Shown: positions 11,901 to 21,450 of the stretch, one piece after another
Layout of the letters: each line of letters opens with the position of its first letter
Numbering within the stretch: the stretch's first letter is position 1
Origin: Anaeramoeba ignava
Lineage: Eukaryota > Metamonada > Anaeramoebidae
DNA length: 64,000 nucleotides
Direction: 5' to 3'
NCBI GenBank assembly: GCA_028826165.1
Contig: JAPDFW010000012.1
Location: 22,393 to 86,392, forward strand
The notes under the pieces: model-generated
Told to the model about the DNA's origin: nothing
Databases searched by the model: none
What the model saw: the letters and a program-made list of their open reading frames with translations, nothing else
Program-made: the position numbers and the translations under genes

Positions 11901-13698
11901 CATTGTTGTTTCTGACCAATCTTGCCATCGTTGTTCAATTTGATTTTTTAATGCTTGATTGTAGTTCAATATCACTTCAATTTGTGAAAATATTGAACGA
12001 ATTTGTTCTCGATTTAAAATATTTGTTGCTTCTCTTAGTGGTTGAAGAAATACTTTCACGAGAATATTCAAGTTTTCAACATATACTTTTTCTGTTTCGT
12101 AAATTTCATGAGCAATTTCTCTTCTTTTTTTTATCATTTTGTCCTTCATTTCTTGTGTGAGTTCAATTTTATTTTCCTTTAATTTTTCACTATTTTTTAT
12201 AATTTTATTTTCCTTTAATTTTTCACTTGATTTTTCATTATTTTTTATAATTTTATTTTCTTCCAATTTTTTAATTTTCTTTTCCTTTAATTTTTCACTT
12301 GATTTTTCATTATTTTTTTAATTTTATTTTCCTCTGATTTTTCACTTGATTTTTCATTATTTTTTATAATTTTATTTTCCTTTAATTTTTCACTTGATTT
12401 TTCAGTATTTTTTATAATTTTCCCATCAATTGTTTGCTTTCTAATTTTTAAAGCTCCTCTTTCAATAACTCTTTCCATTCCTCTTTGTGATCTTTTCTTA
12501 TAGAGATGAATATTACTATTATCAGCTTCTTTTTTTTGATTTTGAATTTTTTCTTCCCAAATTGATAAATTTAATTTAAGATTTTGTGATTCACTTGATT
12601 CACCCTTTAATATTTGATCAATAATATCTCTATTTGGTTTATTTTCCACTTTTGCACTTAAACTTCTACGAAGAGCACTAGTTGTTGTTTTTTCAATTGA
12701 TTTTAAATTGAGATTTTCTTCTTGATTTTGATTTTGATTTTGATTTTGTTGAATTTCTGAAATTTCATTTTTTGAAAAACTTTCAATTGGTTTTTTGATT
12801 AATTTTGTTCTTCTTATTCTTGTTGGACTGATAGATTTATTAATATTTTTATTTTTTGTTTTTTTTGGTTTTGTTTCATTTTGATTTTGATTTTGATTTT
12901 GATTTTGATTTTGATTTTGATTTTGATTTTGATTTTGATTTTTATTTTGATTTCTAGTTGGAAAAATTGGTGATTTTGGAGTTGTTTCATCTTTTTTTTC
13001 AATAAAACGAATTAAAGACCAAATTAAACCAAGAATTCTTTTGGAATTTCCATCAGCAACATCTTTATAATTTTAATTTTAATTTTAATTTTTAATTTTT
13101 AATTTTAATTTTAATTTTAATTTTAATTTTAATTTTAATTTTAATTTTAATTTTAATTTTAATTTTAATTTTAATTTTAATTTTAATTTTAAATAATTTT
13201 AATTTTAATTTTAATTTTAATTTTAAATTTTAATTTTAATTTTAATTTTAATTTTAATTTTAATTTTAATTTTGATTTTAATTTTAATTTTAAATGAATT
13301 TTAATTTTAATTTTGATTTTAATTTTAAATTTAATTATTTTAATTTTGAAATTTGGAATTTTATTACCATTTGGACTACAAGTTATTGGAATTCCTTTTT
13401 TTTGAAGAAAAGTAAAAATTATTGAAGAATTTTCAATTTTTTGAAATCTTTGTTTTGGATTTTTTGAATATTTAAAATGAACATCAAATAATTCTTCAAC
13501 TAAATTAACTAATAAAACTCCACTTTGAAAATCTGTTTCAAAATTATCCATTTGCAAATTTCTTCTGCTTAAATATCTATTTGTCCATTCAGTAAATTTC
13601 TAAAAAATAAAAAAAAATTTTTTTTAATAATTTTTATAATTTTTTAAATGAAAAAAAAAAATAATTAATACTTGAATTTGAATTGAATCCCAACTCAT
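5943..13698 (-). CDS. Giant CH-DH-PH-PH-(QDLK)n-PH Rho guanine nucleotide exchange factor
   Basis: One gene reconstructed from exons 13672-13698, 13368-13599, 10926-13062 and 5943-10340, about 2,260 aa. Order: a calponin-homology domain beginning MSWDSIQIQKFTEWTNRYL, with its DVADGN...LGLIWSLI half in exon 3; a Lys/Glu/Asn linker; a DH (RhoGEF) domain with MPIQRIPRYVLLLEDLL; a PH domain; and a second PH split by the 585-nt intron at 10341-10925. Then come Lys/Ser and Glu-Gln-Lys low complexity with six SIF-containing motifs, a very long QDLK repeat, a KS repeat, a third PH (NLYRFRGDAIQQW...MKEWINLL) and an acidic tail. It should activate a Rho/Rac GTPase at actin and membranes. Frame breaks are needed at about 12313-12319, inside the repeat at 8227-8376, and at about 6934-6940, with compensated excursions near 7575-7625 and 8078-8220. 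That it is one gene is strongly supported at the intron joins and more weakly through the repeat. Confidence 0.8.
6928..7150 (-). repeat. Hexamer (GATTTT/GATTTA) array coding Lys-Ser
   Basis: About 37 hexamers. Read on the minus strand in the frame of the neighbouring QDLK repeat, they give alternating Lys-Ser. One seven-base unit near 6934-6940 throws the frame out. Removing that base joins the Lys-Ser run to SSPYSSDFES and the last PH domain. Confidence 0.85.
7151..8970 (-). repeat. 12-bp minisatellite (AAATCTTGTTTT) coding QDLK
   Basis: Roughly 150 copies of a 12-base unit, read on the minus strand as Gln-Asp-Leu-Lys, with QEIK, QDSK and QETK variants. Extra T residues cluster at about 7575-7625, 8078-8130 and 8200-8400. 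Elsewhere the unit length is constant. The tract is part of the RhoGEF coding exon. Confidence 0.9.
9385..9668 (-). repeat. Second QDLK/QEIK minisatellite block
   Basis: The same 12-base unit as in the larger block, about 24 copies, all in register with the RhoGEF frame. Six SIF motifs separate or flank the two blocks. Confidence 0.9.
10360..10915. repeat. ~17-bp array inside a RhoGEF intron
   Basis: Tandem TTTTGAATTAAATTTA units fill the intron at 10341-10925. The donor is GTAACT and the acceptor AAAAG, both on the minus strand. Confidence 0.85.
13071..13345. repeat. (AATTTT)n array in a RhoGEF intron
   Basis: Hexamer repeats fill most of the 305-nt intron at 13063-13367 that splits the calponin-homology domain. 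The join turns G|AT into Asp, giving CSPNDVADGN across the junction. Confidence 0.85.
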
Positions 13699-13877
13699 TT
13701 ATTTTTGAATTTAATTTTGAATTTATTTTTGAGTTTAATTTTGAATTTAATTTTTGAATTTATTTTTGAATTTATTTTTGAATTGATTTTTGAATTGAAC
13801 TTTAAAGAAAAAATGAAAAAAATGAAAAATTTTTTTTAATTTTTTTTTTCATTTTTTTTTTCATTTTTTTTTTGATC
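13699..13877. promoter_or_regulatory. Divergent promoter region, RhoGEF / NOL10
   Basis: Only 179 bp separate the two divergent start codons. The plus strand has TTTTTTTCATTTTTTTTT blocks at about 13837-13873 just before the NOL10 ATG. AAAATGAAAAAAATG near 13810-13830 is the same motif facing the RhoGEF side. Confidence 0.5.
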
Positions 13878-16085
13878 ATGTCATTAAAAATTACTTCAGC
13901 AACAAATGATATAAAAGTTTATAATATTACAGCAGGAAAAAAATTTCCTGATTGGATTTCTGAAAAAAAGCGAAAACAACTCAAAAAAGATCCTGAATTT
14001 TTAAAAAGAATTTCTTTAATCCAAGATTTTGAGTTTCCGATTTCAAGTCAAAAAATAAAGGTGTCACCAGACCAAAAATACATATGCGGCACAGGCATTT
14101 ATCAGCCTCAGATGAGGATGTTTGATCTTCATGATCTCTCAATGAGATTTGAACGGCATGTTGATTCAGAAATAGTGAATTTTCAATTTCTCAGTGAAGA
14201 CTGGACAAAACTAGTTTTTATTGAAAGTGATCGGAATATTGAGTTTCATGCGAGATATGGAGCCCATTATAAAACTCGGATCCCAAAATTCCCAAGGGAT
14301 TTATGCTACAATTCTTACAATTGCGATTTATATGTATCCGCAAGTGGAAATGAAGTCTATCGCTTGAATTTGGAACAGGGAAGATTCCTTCGCCCCTTTT
14401 CGGTCAGTAATTCCAACGCTGTGAATTCTGTGGCTTGGAATCATATGCACCAATTGTTGGGATTCGGTTGTGATGAGGCAGTGTGTGAGTTTTTTGATCC
14501 ACGAGCAAGAAAACAAGTTTCCTTTTTAAAAGTTTCAGAAAATCCAACTGAAAATATTTCCAAATTAGTTTTTCATCCTGATAATATGCTCAAAATGGCA
14601 ATAGGAACAACCACTGGACTTGTATATCTTTATGATATTCGAAGTTCAAATCCAATTCTTGTTAAAGATCATCAATATGAATTACCCATTCAAAATATCA
14701 TGTTTCAATCGGACAAAATTTTAAGTTCTGACGAGAAAATATTGAAGATATGGAACGAAAATGACGGAGAAATTTACACTGCGATTGAGCCAGAGGAATC
14801 CATTAATGATTTCACGTTGTTTCCAAATTCAGGATTAATTATAATTGCAACTGAAAATCCAAGAATCCAAGCTTATTATATACCCGAGCTTGGACCTGCT
14901 CCAGCTTGGTGCTCCTTCTTGGAAAACTTAACAGAGGAACTTGAAGAGCAAGACTCTATGGCTGTCTATGATGACTATAAGTTCGTCACAAGACCTGAAC
15001 TGGCCAATTTGGGACTTACTCATCTTATTGGTAATTTTATTTCCTAAAACATACCTCCAAACAACCCTTTAATCACTAACACTTCTATTTCATTCACCTC
15101 GTTTTTTCTTTTGTTTCATCCCTTTTTATGCCTGCTTTTGTTTCTTCTTTTTTTATAGGTACTAAATATCTTCGTGCTTATATGCATGGTTTTTTTATGG
15201 ATTTGAAACTTTATTCAAAAGCTATTTCAATTGCTAATCCTTTTGCTCTTTCTGAATATCGAAAGAAAAAGATCCAGGAGAAAATCAGAACAAGAGCAAT
15301 CAAGTCGTATTTCAATTCGCACTAATTCGCAAAATGTTAATCCCCAACTTATACAAAAGGCTCTTGATAATAAACAAAGTGCTGCTGCTGCTGCTTTAAC
15401 TGATCAAAGATTTTTAAAACTTTTTCAAGATTCCAATTTTCAAATTAATCAAAATGCAGAAGAAAATCGTGCCAAACATGTGATTAAACTTGATGATGAT
15501 TCTGATGATGAAGAAGATTATAATAAAAACCATGCTAATAAATTGAAGAGGTTGAAAAAATCGAAATCAAATTCAAAATTAAATTCAAATTCAAATTTAA
15601 AATCAAATTCAAATTCAAATTCAAAATCAAAAGATTCAAAATTAAATCCAAATTCAAATTTAAAATCAAATTCAAATTTAAATCCAAATTCAAATTTAAA
15701 AGATTCAAAAAATTCGGATAAAAATTTTCAATTAATTCCAAAACAAAATTTTAAATCCGAAATTTCTTTTTTAAATACTCAACAAGACCTTCAAAAACAA
15801 AAAAATCATGATTCTTCAAAAAATTTATCTTTTGAAACTTTATTAAAAGTTAAAAAAAAACCTGTTTTGAAATCTCGTTCTTCTATTGGTCCAAAACAAA
15901 TTACAACTAAAATACCAAAAGAAAAAGAAAATCAAAAAGAAAATCAAAAAGAGAATCAAAATCAAAAAATGTTTTCTTTAGCAAAAAGTGAAATTGGAAT
16001 TAAATCAAAATCACATTCAAAATCAAAATCACATTCAAAATCAAAATCAAATTCAAAAAGAAGAATAAATAAGAAAAGAAAATAA
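13878..16085 (+). CDS. NOL10: NOL10/Enp2, nucleolar WD40 ribosome-biogenesis factor
   Basis: NOL10 (yeast Enp2) acts in 40S (small-subunit) maturation in the nucleolus. Exons are 13878-15030 and 15159-16085, with intron GTAATT...ATAG. The start is the ATG of MSLKITS. Family landmarks include KTRIPKFPRDL, VYRLNLEQGR, MAIGTTTGLVYLYDIR, LGPAPAWCSFLENLTEEL and VYDDYKFVTRPELANLGLTHLIG. After the intron come LRAYMHGFFMDLKLY and, near the C-terminus, LTDQRFLKLFQDSNFQI. Between EYRKKKIQEK and SSRISIRT the frame moves by one (about 15275-15300). Removing one base gives 692 aa. The tail is Asn/Ser/Lys-rich and ends RRINKKRK. Identity is very secure. Confidence 0.93.
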
Positions 16086-17085
16086 TTAATTTTTAAATCT
16101 TATTTATAAAAAATAATTAGAAATAGATTTTAATTCAAAATCAAGAATAAATAAGAAAAGAAAATGATTTTTTTTTAAATCTTATTTATAAAAAATAATT
16201 AGATATAGATTTTAATTCAAAATCAAAATCAAAATCAAAATAAATCAAATTAAGAAAAGAAAATAATGATTAATTTTTAAATCTTATTTATAAAAAATAA
16301 TTAGAAATAGATTTTAATTCAAAAAGAAGAATAAATAAGAAAAGAAAATAATTAATTTTTAAATCTTATTTATAAAAAATAATTAGAAATAGATTTTAAT
16401 TCAAAATAAATCAAATCTTATTTATAAAAATAATTAGAAATAGATTTTAATTCAAAAAGAAGAATAAATAGGAAAAGAAAATAATAAATTTTTAAATCTT
16501 ATTTATAAAAAATAATTAGAAATAGATTTTAATTCAAAATCAAAATCAAATTCAAAATAAATCAAAATAAGAAAAGAAAATAATAATTAATTTTTAAATC
16601 TTATTTATAAAAAATAATTAGAAATAGATTTTAATTCAAAAAGAAGAATAAATAAGAAAAGAAAATAATAAATTTTTAAATCTTATTTATAAAAAATAAT
16701 TAGAAATAGATTTTAATTCAAAAAGAAGAATAAATAAGAAAAGAAAATAATAATTAATTTTTAAATCTTATTTATAAAAAATAATTAGAAATAGATTTTA
16801 ATTCAAAAAGAAGAATAAATAAGAAAAGAAAATGATAATTAATTTTTAAATCTTATTTATAAAAAATAATTAGATATAGATTTTAATTCAAAATCAAGAA
16901 TAAATAAGAAAAGAAAATAATTAATTTTTAAATCTTATTTATAAAAATAATTAGAAATAGATTTTAATTCAAAAAGAAGAATAAATAAGAAAAGAAAATA
17001 ATAATTAATTTTTAAATCTTATTTATAAAAAATAATTAGAAATAGATTTTAATTCAAAATCAAAATCAAAATAAAAATAGAATTA
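16086..17085. repeat. Tandem array derived from the NOL10 3' end
   Basis: About twelve copies of an 80-100 bp unit centred on AAATCTTATTTATAAAAA (about 16097, 16178, 16279, 16361, 16414, 16494, 16596, 16678, 16764, 16845, 16930 and 17015). Many units include TTCAAAAAGAAGAATAAATA followed by AGAAAAGAAAATAA. That is the DNA for the last codons and stop of NOL10, so the array amplifies the gene terminus and its 3' UTR. Confidence 0.9.
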
Positions 17086-17182
17086 AGGGAAAATTTCATT
17101 CATTTTTTAAAACAAATTGAAAAAAAAAAATTTCATTCTTTTTCTTTTTCTTTTTCTTTTTCTTTTTGTAAATTTTTTTAAA

Positions 17183-17563
17183 CTAATTTGATAAACTATC
17201 ATCAGCAAGTGCTCCTGAATCTGTTTCTGATTCTTTTTTTGGATCAGTTTTTTTAAAAATTATAACTTTTTGTTGAGGTTTTTTTCTTAAAAAAGGAGGA
17301 GGATATTTTGGTTTTAATTTTTCAGGAAAAAATTCAAATTCATTTCCAGATTCACTTTCAGTTACTTTTTCATCTTGTTTTGGTAAAGAAGAATCAGAAC
17401 TAAATTGTTGTTGTTTTTTAAAAGAAAATTCATTTAAAAATTGATTTTTTTGAATTTTAATTTTCTTTTGATTTTCATTTTCAGAAATATTTTCACTTAA
17501 ACTAATATCAGCTTCAATTTGTTCATTTGAAGAATCATTTAAATTTAAATTATCTGAATTCAT
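17183..17563 (-). CDS. Small Ser/Glu/Lys-rich protein of unknown function
   Basis: 126 aa, ATG start and TAG stop, no intron visible. The N-terminal half is Asn/Glu/Ser-rich. A more ordered-looking core near residues 80-110 contains KPKYPPPFLRKKPQQKVIIF, and the tail is acidic and Ser-rich. I do not recognise the family. Codon use and the A-run/ATG pattern upstream match real neighbouring genes. It lies on the same strand as histone H4, 176 bp downstream of it. A disordered nuclear protein is plausible, but nothing in the sequence proves it. Confidence 0.6.
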   Translation of the reverse strand: MNSDNLNLNDSSNEQIEADISLSENISENENQKKIKIQKNQFLNEFSFKKQQQFSSDSSLPKQDEKVTESESGNEFEFFPEKLKPKYPPPFLRKKPQQKVIIFKKTDPKKESETDSGALADDSLSN

Positions 17564-17739
17564 TTTTATTATTTAAAAAAAAAAGAAAAGAAAAAAATGA
17601 AAAAAAATTTTAAATTTTTTAATTTTTTTATTTTATTTTTCATTAAACAAAAAAAATTATTAAAAAAAAATTTAAAAAGAAATTTTCTTCTTTTTAATTT
17701 TTGTTAATTTTTTGTTAATTTTTGTTAATTTTTTTAATT

Positions 17740-18051
17740 TTAAACTCCATAACCATAAACTGTTTTTCTTTGTCTTCTTAATGCATAAACAATATCAATT
17801 GTTGTAACTGTTTTTCTTTTTGAATGTTCTGTATAAGTAACTGCATCTCTAACAACTGATTCAAGAAATGATTTTAATATTTTTCTTGTATCATCATAAA
17901 CTTGACTTGAAATTCTTTTAACTCCTGCTCTTCTTGCAAGTCTTCTAATTGCTGGTCTTGAAACTCCTTTTGCAATTTCTTTCATTGATTCTTTTCTTTT
18001 TTTTCCTCCTTTTCCCATTCCTTTTCCTCTTCCTTTTCCTTTTCCTGACAT
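17740..18051 (-). CDS. Histone H4 (divergent)
   Basis: 103 aa, intronless. It packages DNA with H3 in the nucleosome. The family core is clear: [33 protein letters not shown] and [16 protein letters not shown]. The tail has the same length as canonical H4 but differs. Position 3 is Lys instead of Arg, and the basic patch reads KKRKES, so position 20 (normally a methylated Lys) aligns with Glu. The usual Lys 8 and 12 are displaced by one. Position 31 is Arg instead of Lys. Whether this is the main H4 or a variant cannot be told from one locus. Confidence 0.95.
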   Translation of the reverse strand: MSGKGKGRGKGMGKGGKKRKESMKEIAKGVSRPAIRRLARRAGVKRISSQVYDDTRKILKSFLESVVRDAVTYTEHSKRKTVTTIDIVYALRRQRKTVYGYGV

Positions 18052-18114
18052 TTTTTAAATTAATAATAATAATAAAAATATTTAAAATAAAAATAAAAAA
18101 TGAAAAAAAAAATT

Positions 18115-18240
18115 AAAAAAAAATATTCTTTTTATAATTTTTTTTAATCAAATATTATCCAATAATTTTTTATTTTTTATTCTTTATAAATTCAAAATTT
18201 ATTGGATAATATTGTTTCTATTTTTTTAAAAGAATATTTT
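18115..18240. promoter_or_regulatory. Nested inverted repeat with paired CCAAT motifs upstream of H4
   Basis: Perfect 15-base arms AATATTATCCAATAA (18151-18165) and TTATTGGATAATATT (18199-18213). Outside them are further matching arms AAATATTCTTTT and AAAAGAATATTT. CCAAT occurs once on each strand, 66-190 bp upstream of the H4 start. It could be a promoter element or simply a cruciform-prone sequence. Confidence 0.65.
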
Positions 18241-21200
18241 ATTAATTTTATATAAATAATTTTAATTATTTTAATAAATAATTTTACATAAATTTAATTT
18301 AAAAATATAATTTAAAAATAAAATATAAATTAATATATAAATCAAAAACTATTTAAAATAATCAATATAAATTAAATAAAAAGTGAATATTTTTAATTTA
18401 AAAATATAAATAATTTTAATTAATTTAATAAATAATTTTACATAAATTTAATTTAAAAATATAATTTAAAAATAAAATATAAATTAATATAAATCAAAAC
18501 TATTTAAAATAAAATATAAATTAAATTTTAATTTTTAATTTAAAAATATAAATAATTTTAATTATTTTAATAAATAATTTTACATTAATTTAATTTAAAA
18601 ATATAATTTAAAAACAAAATATAAATTAATATATAAATCAAAACTATTTAAAATAAAAGATATAAATTAAATAAAAAGTAAATAATTTTTAATTTAAAAA
18701 TATAAATGATTTTAATTATTTTAATAAATAATTTTACATTAATTTAATTTAAAAACATAATTTAAAAACAAAATATAAATTAATATATAAATCAAAACTA
18801 TTTAAAATAATCAATATAAATTAAATAAAAAGTAAATAATTTTTAATTTAAAAATATAAATAATTTTAATTATTTTAATAAATAATTTTACATTAATTTA
18901 ATTTAAAAATATAATTTAAAAACAAAATATAAATTAATATATAAATCAAAACTATTTAAAATAATCAATATAAATTAAATAAAAAGTAAATAATTTTTAA
19001 TTTAAAAATATAAATAATTTTAATAATTTTAGTAAATAATTTTACATTAATTTAATTTAAAAATATAATTTAAAAACAAAATATAAATTAATATATAAAT
19101 CAAAACTATTTAAAATAATCAATATAAATTAAATAAAAATATGAATATTTTTAACTTTAAAAATATAAATAATTTTAATTAATTTAATAAATAATTTTAC
19201 ATAAATTTAATTTAAAAATATAATTTAAAAACAAAATATAAATTAATATATAAATCAAAACTATTTAAAATAATCAATATAAATTAAATAAAAAGTGAAT
19301 ATTTTTAATTTAAAAATATAAATAAATTTAATTATTTTTAATAAATAATTTTACATAATTTAATTTAAAAAATATAATTTAAAAACAAAATATAAATTAA
19401 TATATAAATCAAAAACTATTTAAAATAATCAATATAATTTAAATAAAAAAGTAAATATTTTTAATTTAAAAATATAAATAATTTTAATTATTTTAATAAA
19501 TAATTTTACATAAATTTAATTTAAAAATATAATTTAAAAACAAAAATATAAATTAATATATAAATCAAAACTATTTAAAATAATCAATATAAATTAAATA
19601 AAAAGTGAATATTTTTAATTTAAAAATATAAATAAATTTAATTATTTTAATAAATAATTTTACATAAATTTAATTTAAAAATATAATTTAAAAACAAAAA
19701 TATAAATTAATATATAAATCAAAAACTATTTAAAATAAAAGATATAAATTAAATAAAAAGTAAATAATTTTTAATTTAAAAATATAAATGATTTTAATTA
19801 TTTTAATAAATAATTTTTACATTAATTTAATTTAAAAACATAATTTAAAAACAAAATATAAATTAATATATAAATCAAAACTATTTAAAATAATCAATAT
19901 AAATTAAATAAAAAGTAAATAATTTTTAATTTAAAAATATAAATAATTTTAATTATTTTTAATAAATAATTTTTACATTAATTTAATTTAAAAATATAAT
20001 TTAAAAACAAAATATAAATTAATATATAAATCAAAACTATTTAAAATAATCAATATAAATTAAATAAAAAGTAAATAATTTTTTAATTTAAAAATATAAA
20101 TAATTTTAATAATTTTAGTAAATAATTTTACATAAATTTAATTTAAAAATATAGTTTAAAAACAAAAATATAAATTAATATATAAATCAAAACTAATTAA
20201 AATAAAAGATATAAATTAAATAAAAAGTGAATATTTTTAATTTAAAAAATATAAATAATTTTAATTATTTTAATAAATAATTTTACATAAATTTAATTTA
20301 AAAATATAATTTTAAAACAAAAATATAAATTAATATATAAATCAAAAACTATTTAAAATAATTAATATAAATTAAATAAAAAGTGAATATTTTTAATTTA
20401 AAAAATATAAATAATTTTAATTATTTTAATAAATAATTTTACATAAATTTAATTTAAAAATATAATTTAAAAATAAAATATAAATTAATATATAAATCAA
20501 AACTATTTTAAAATAATCGATATAAATTAAATAAAAAGTAAATATTTTTAATTTAAAAATATAAATAATTTTAATTAATTTAATAAATAATTTTACATTA
20601 ATTTAATTTAAAAATATAATTTAAAAACAAAATATAAATTAATATATAAATCAAAACTATTTAAAATAAAAGATATAAATTAAATAAAAATGAATATTTT
20701 TAATTTAAAAATATAAATAATTTTAATTATTTTTAATAAATAATTTTACATTAATTTAATTTAAAAATATAATTTAAAAATAAAATATAAATTAATATAT
20801 AAATCAAAACTATTTAAAATAAAGATATAAATTAAATAAAAATGAATATTTTTTTAATTTAAAAATATAAATAAATTTAATTATTTTAATAAATAATTTT
20901 ACATAAATTTAATTTAAAAATATAATTTAAAAACAAAATATAAATTAATATATAAATCAAAACTAATTAAAACAATTAATATAAATTAAATAAAAAGTAA
21001 ATAATTTTTAATTTAAAAATATAAATAAATTTAATTATTTTAATAAATAATTTTACATAAATTTAATTTAAAAATATAATTTAAAAATAAAATATAAATT
21101 AATATATAAATCAAAACTATTTAAAATAAAAGATATAAATTAAATAAAAAAGTAAATATTTTTTAATTTAAAAATATAAATAAATTTAATAATTTTAATA

Positions 21201-21412
21201 AATAATTTTACATAAATTTAATTTAAAAATATAATTTAAAAATAAAATATAAATTAATATATAAATCAAAACTATTTAAAATAAAGATATAAATTAAATA
21301 AAAAAGTGAATAATTTTTAATTTAAAAATATAAATAATTTTAATTATTTTAATAAATAATTTTACATAAATTTAATTTAAAAATATAATTTAAAAACAAA
21401 ATATAAATTAAA
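18241..21412. repeat. Satellite B: ~20 copies of a ~154-bp unit
   Basis: An almost purely A/T unit containing ATAAATTAATATATAAATC and AACTATTTAAAATAA. These recur about every 154 bp from about 18349 to 21268. Copies differ by small indels and substitutions. It lies between the 5' flank of H4 and the 3' end of RBM28, and no coding frame is present. Confidence 0.9.
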
Positions 21413-21450
21413 TTTGGATTTTCTAAAGTTTTTATTGATTTAATTTTCTT

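Noticed and set aside
13872-13877. Start of NOL10 at TTG 13872
   Set aside because: TTG is not a usual eukaryotic start; the ATG six bases later fits the family N-terminus. The same reasoning moved the BTB start to 27337 and extended RhoGEF, RBM28 and SART1 pieces.
18241-21412. Centromere or replication origin
   Set aside because: Very A/T-rich and repetitive, but similar arrays occur throughout the window, so nothing singles this one out.
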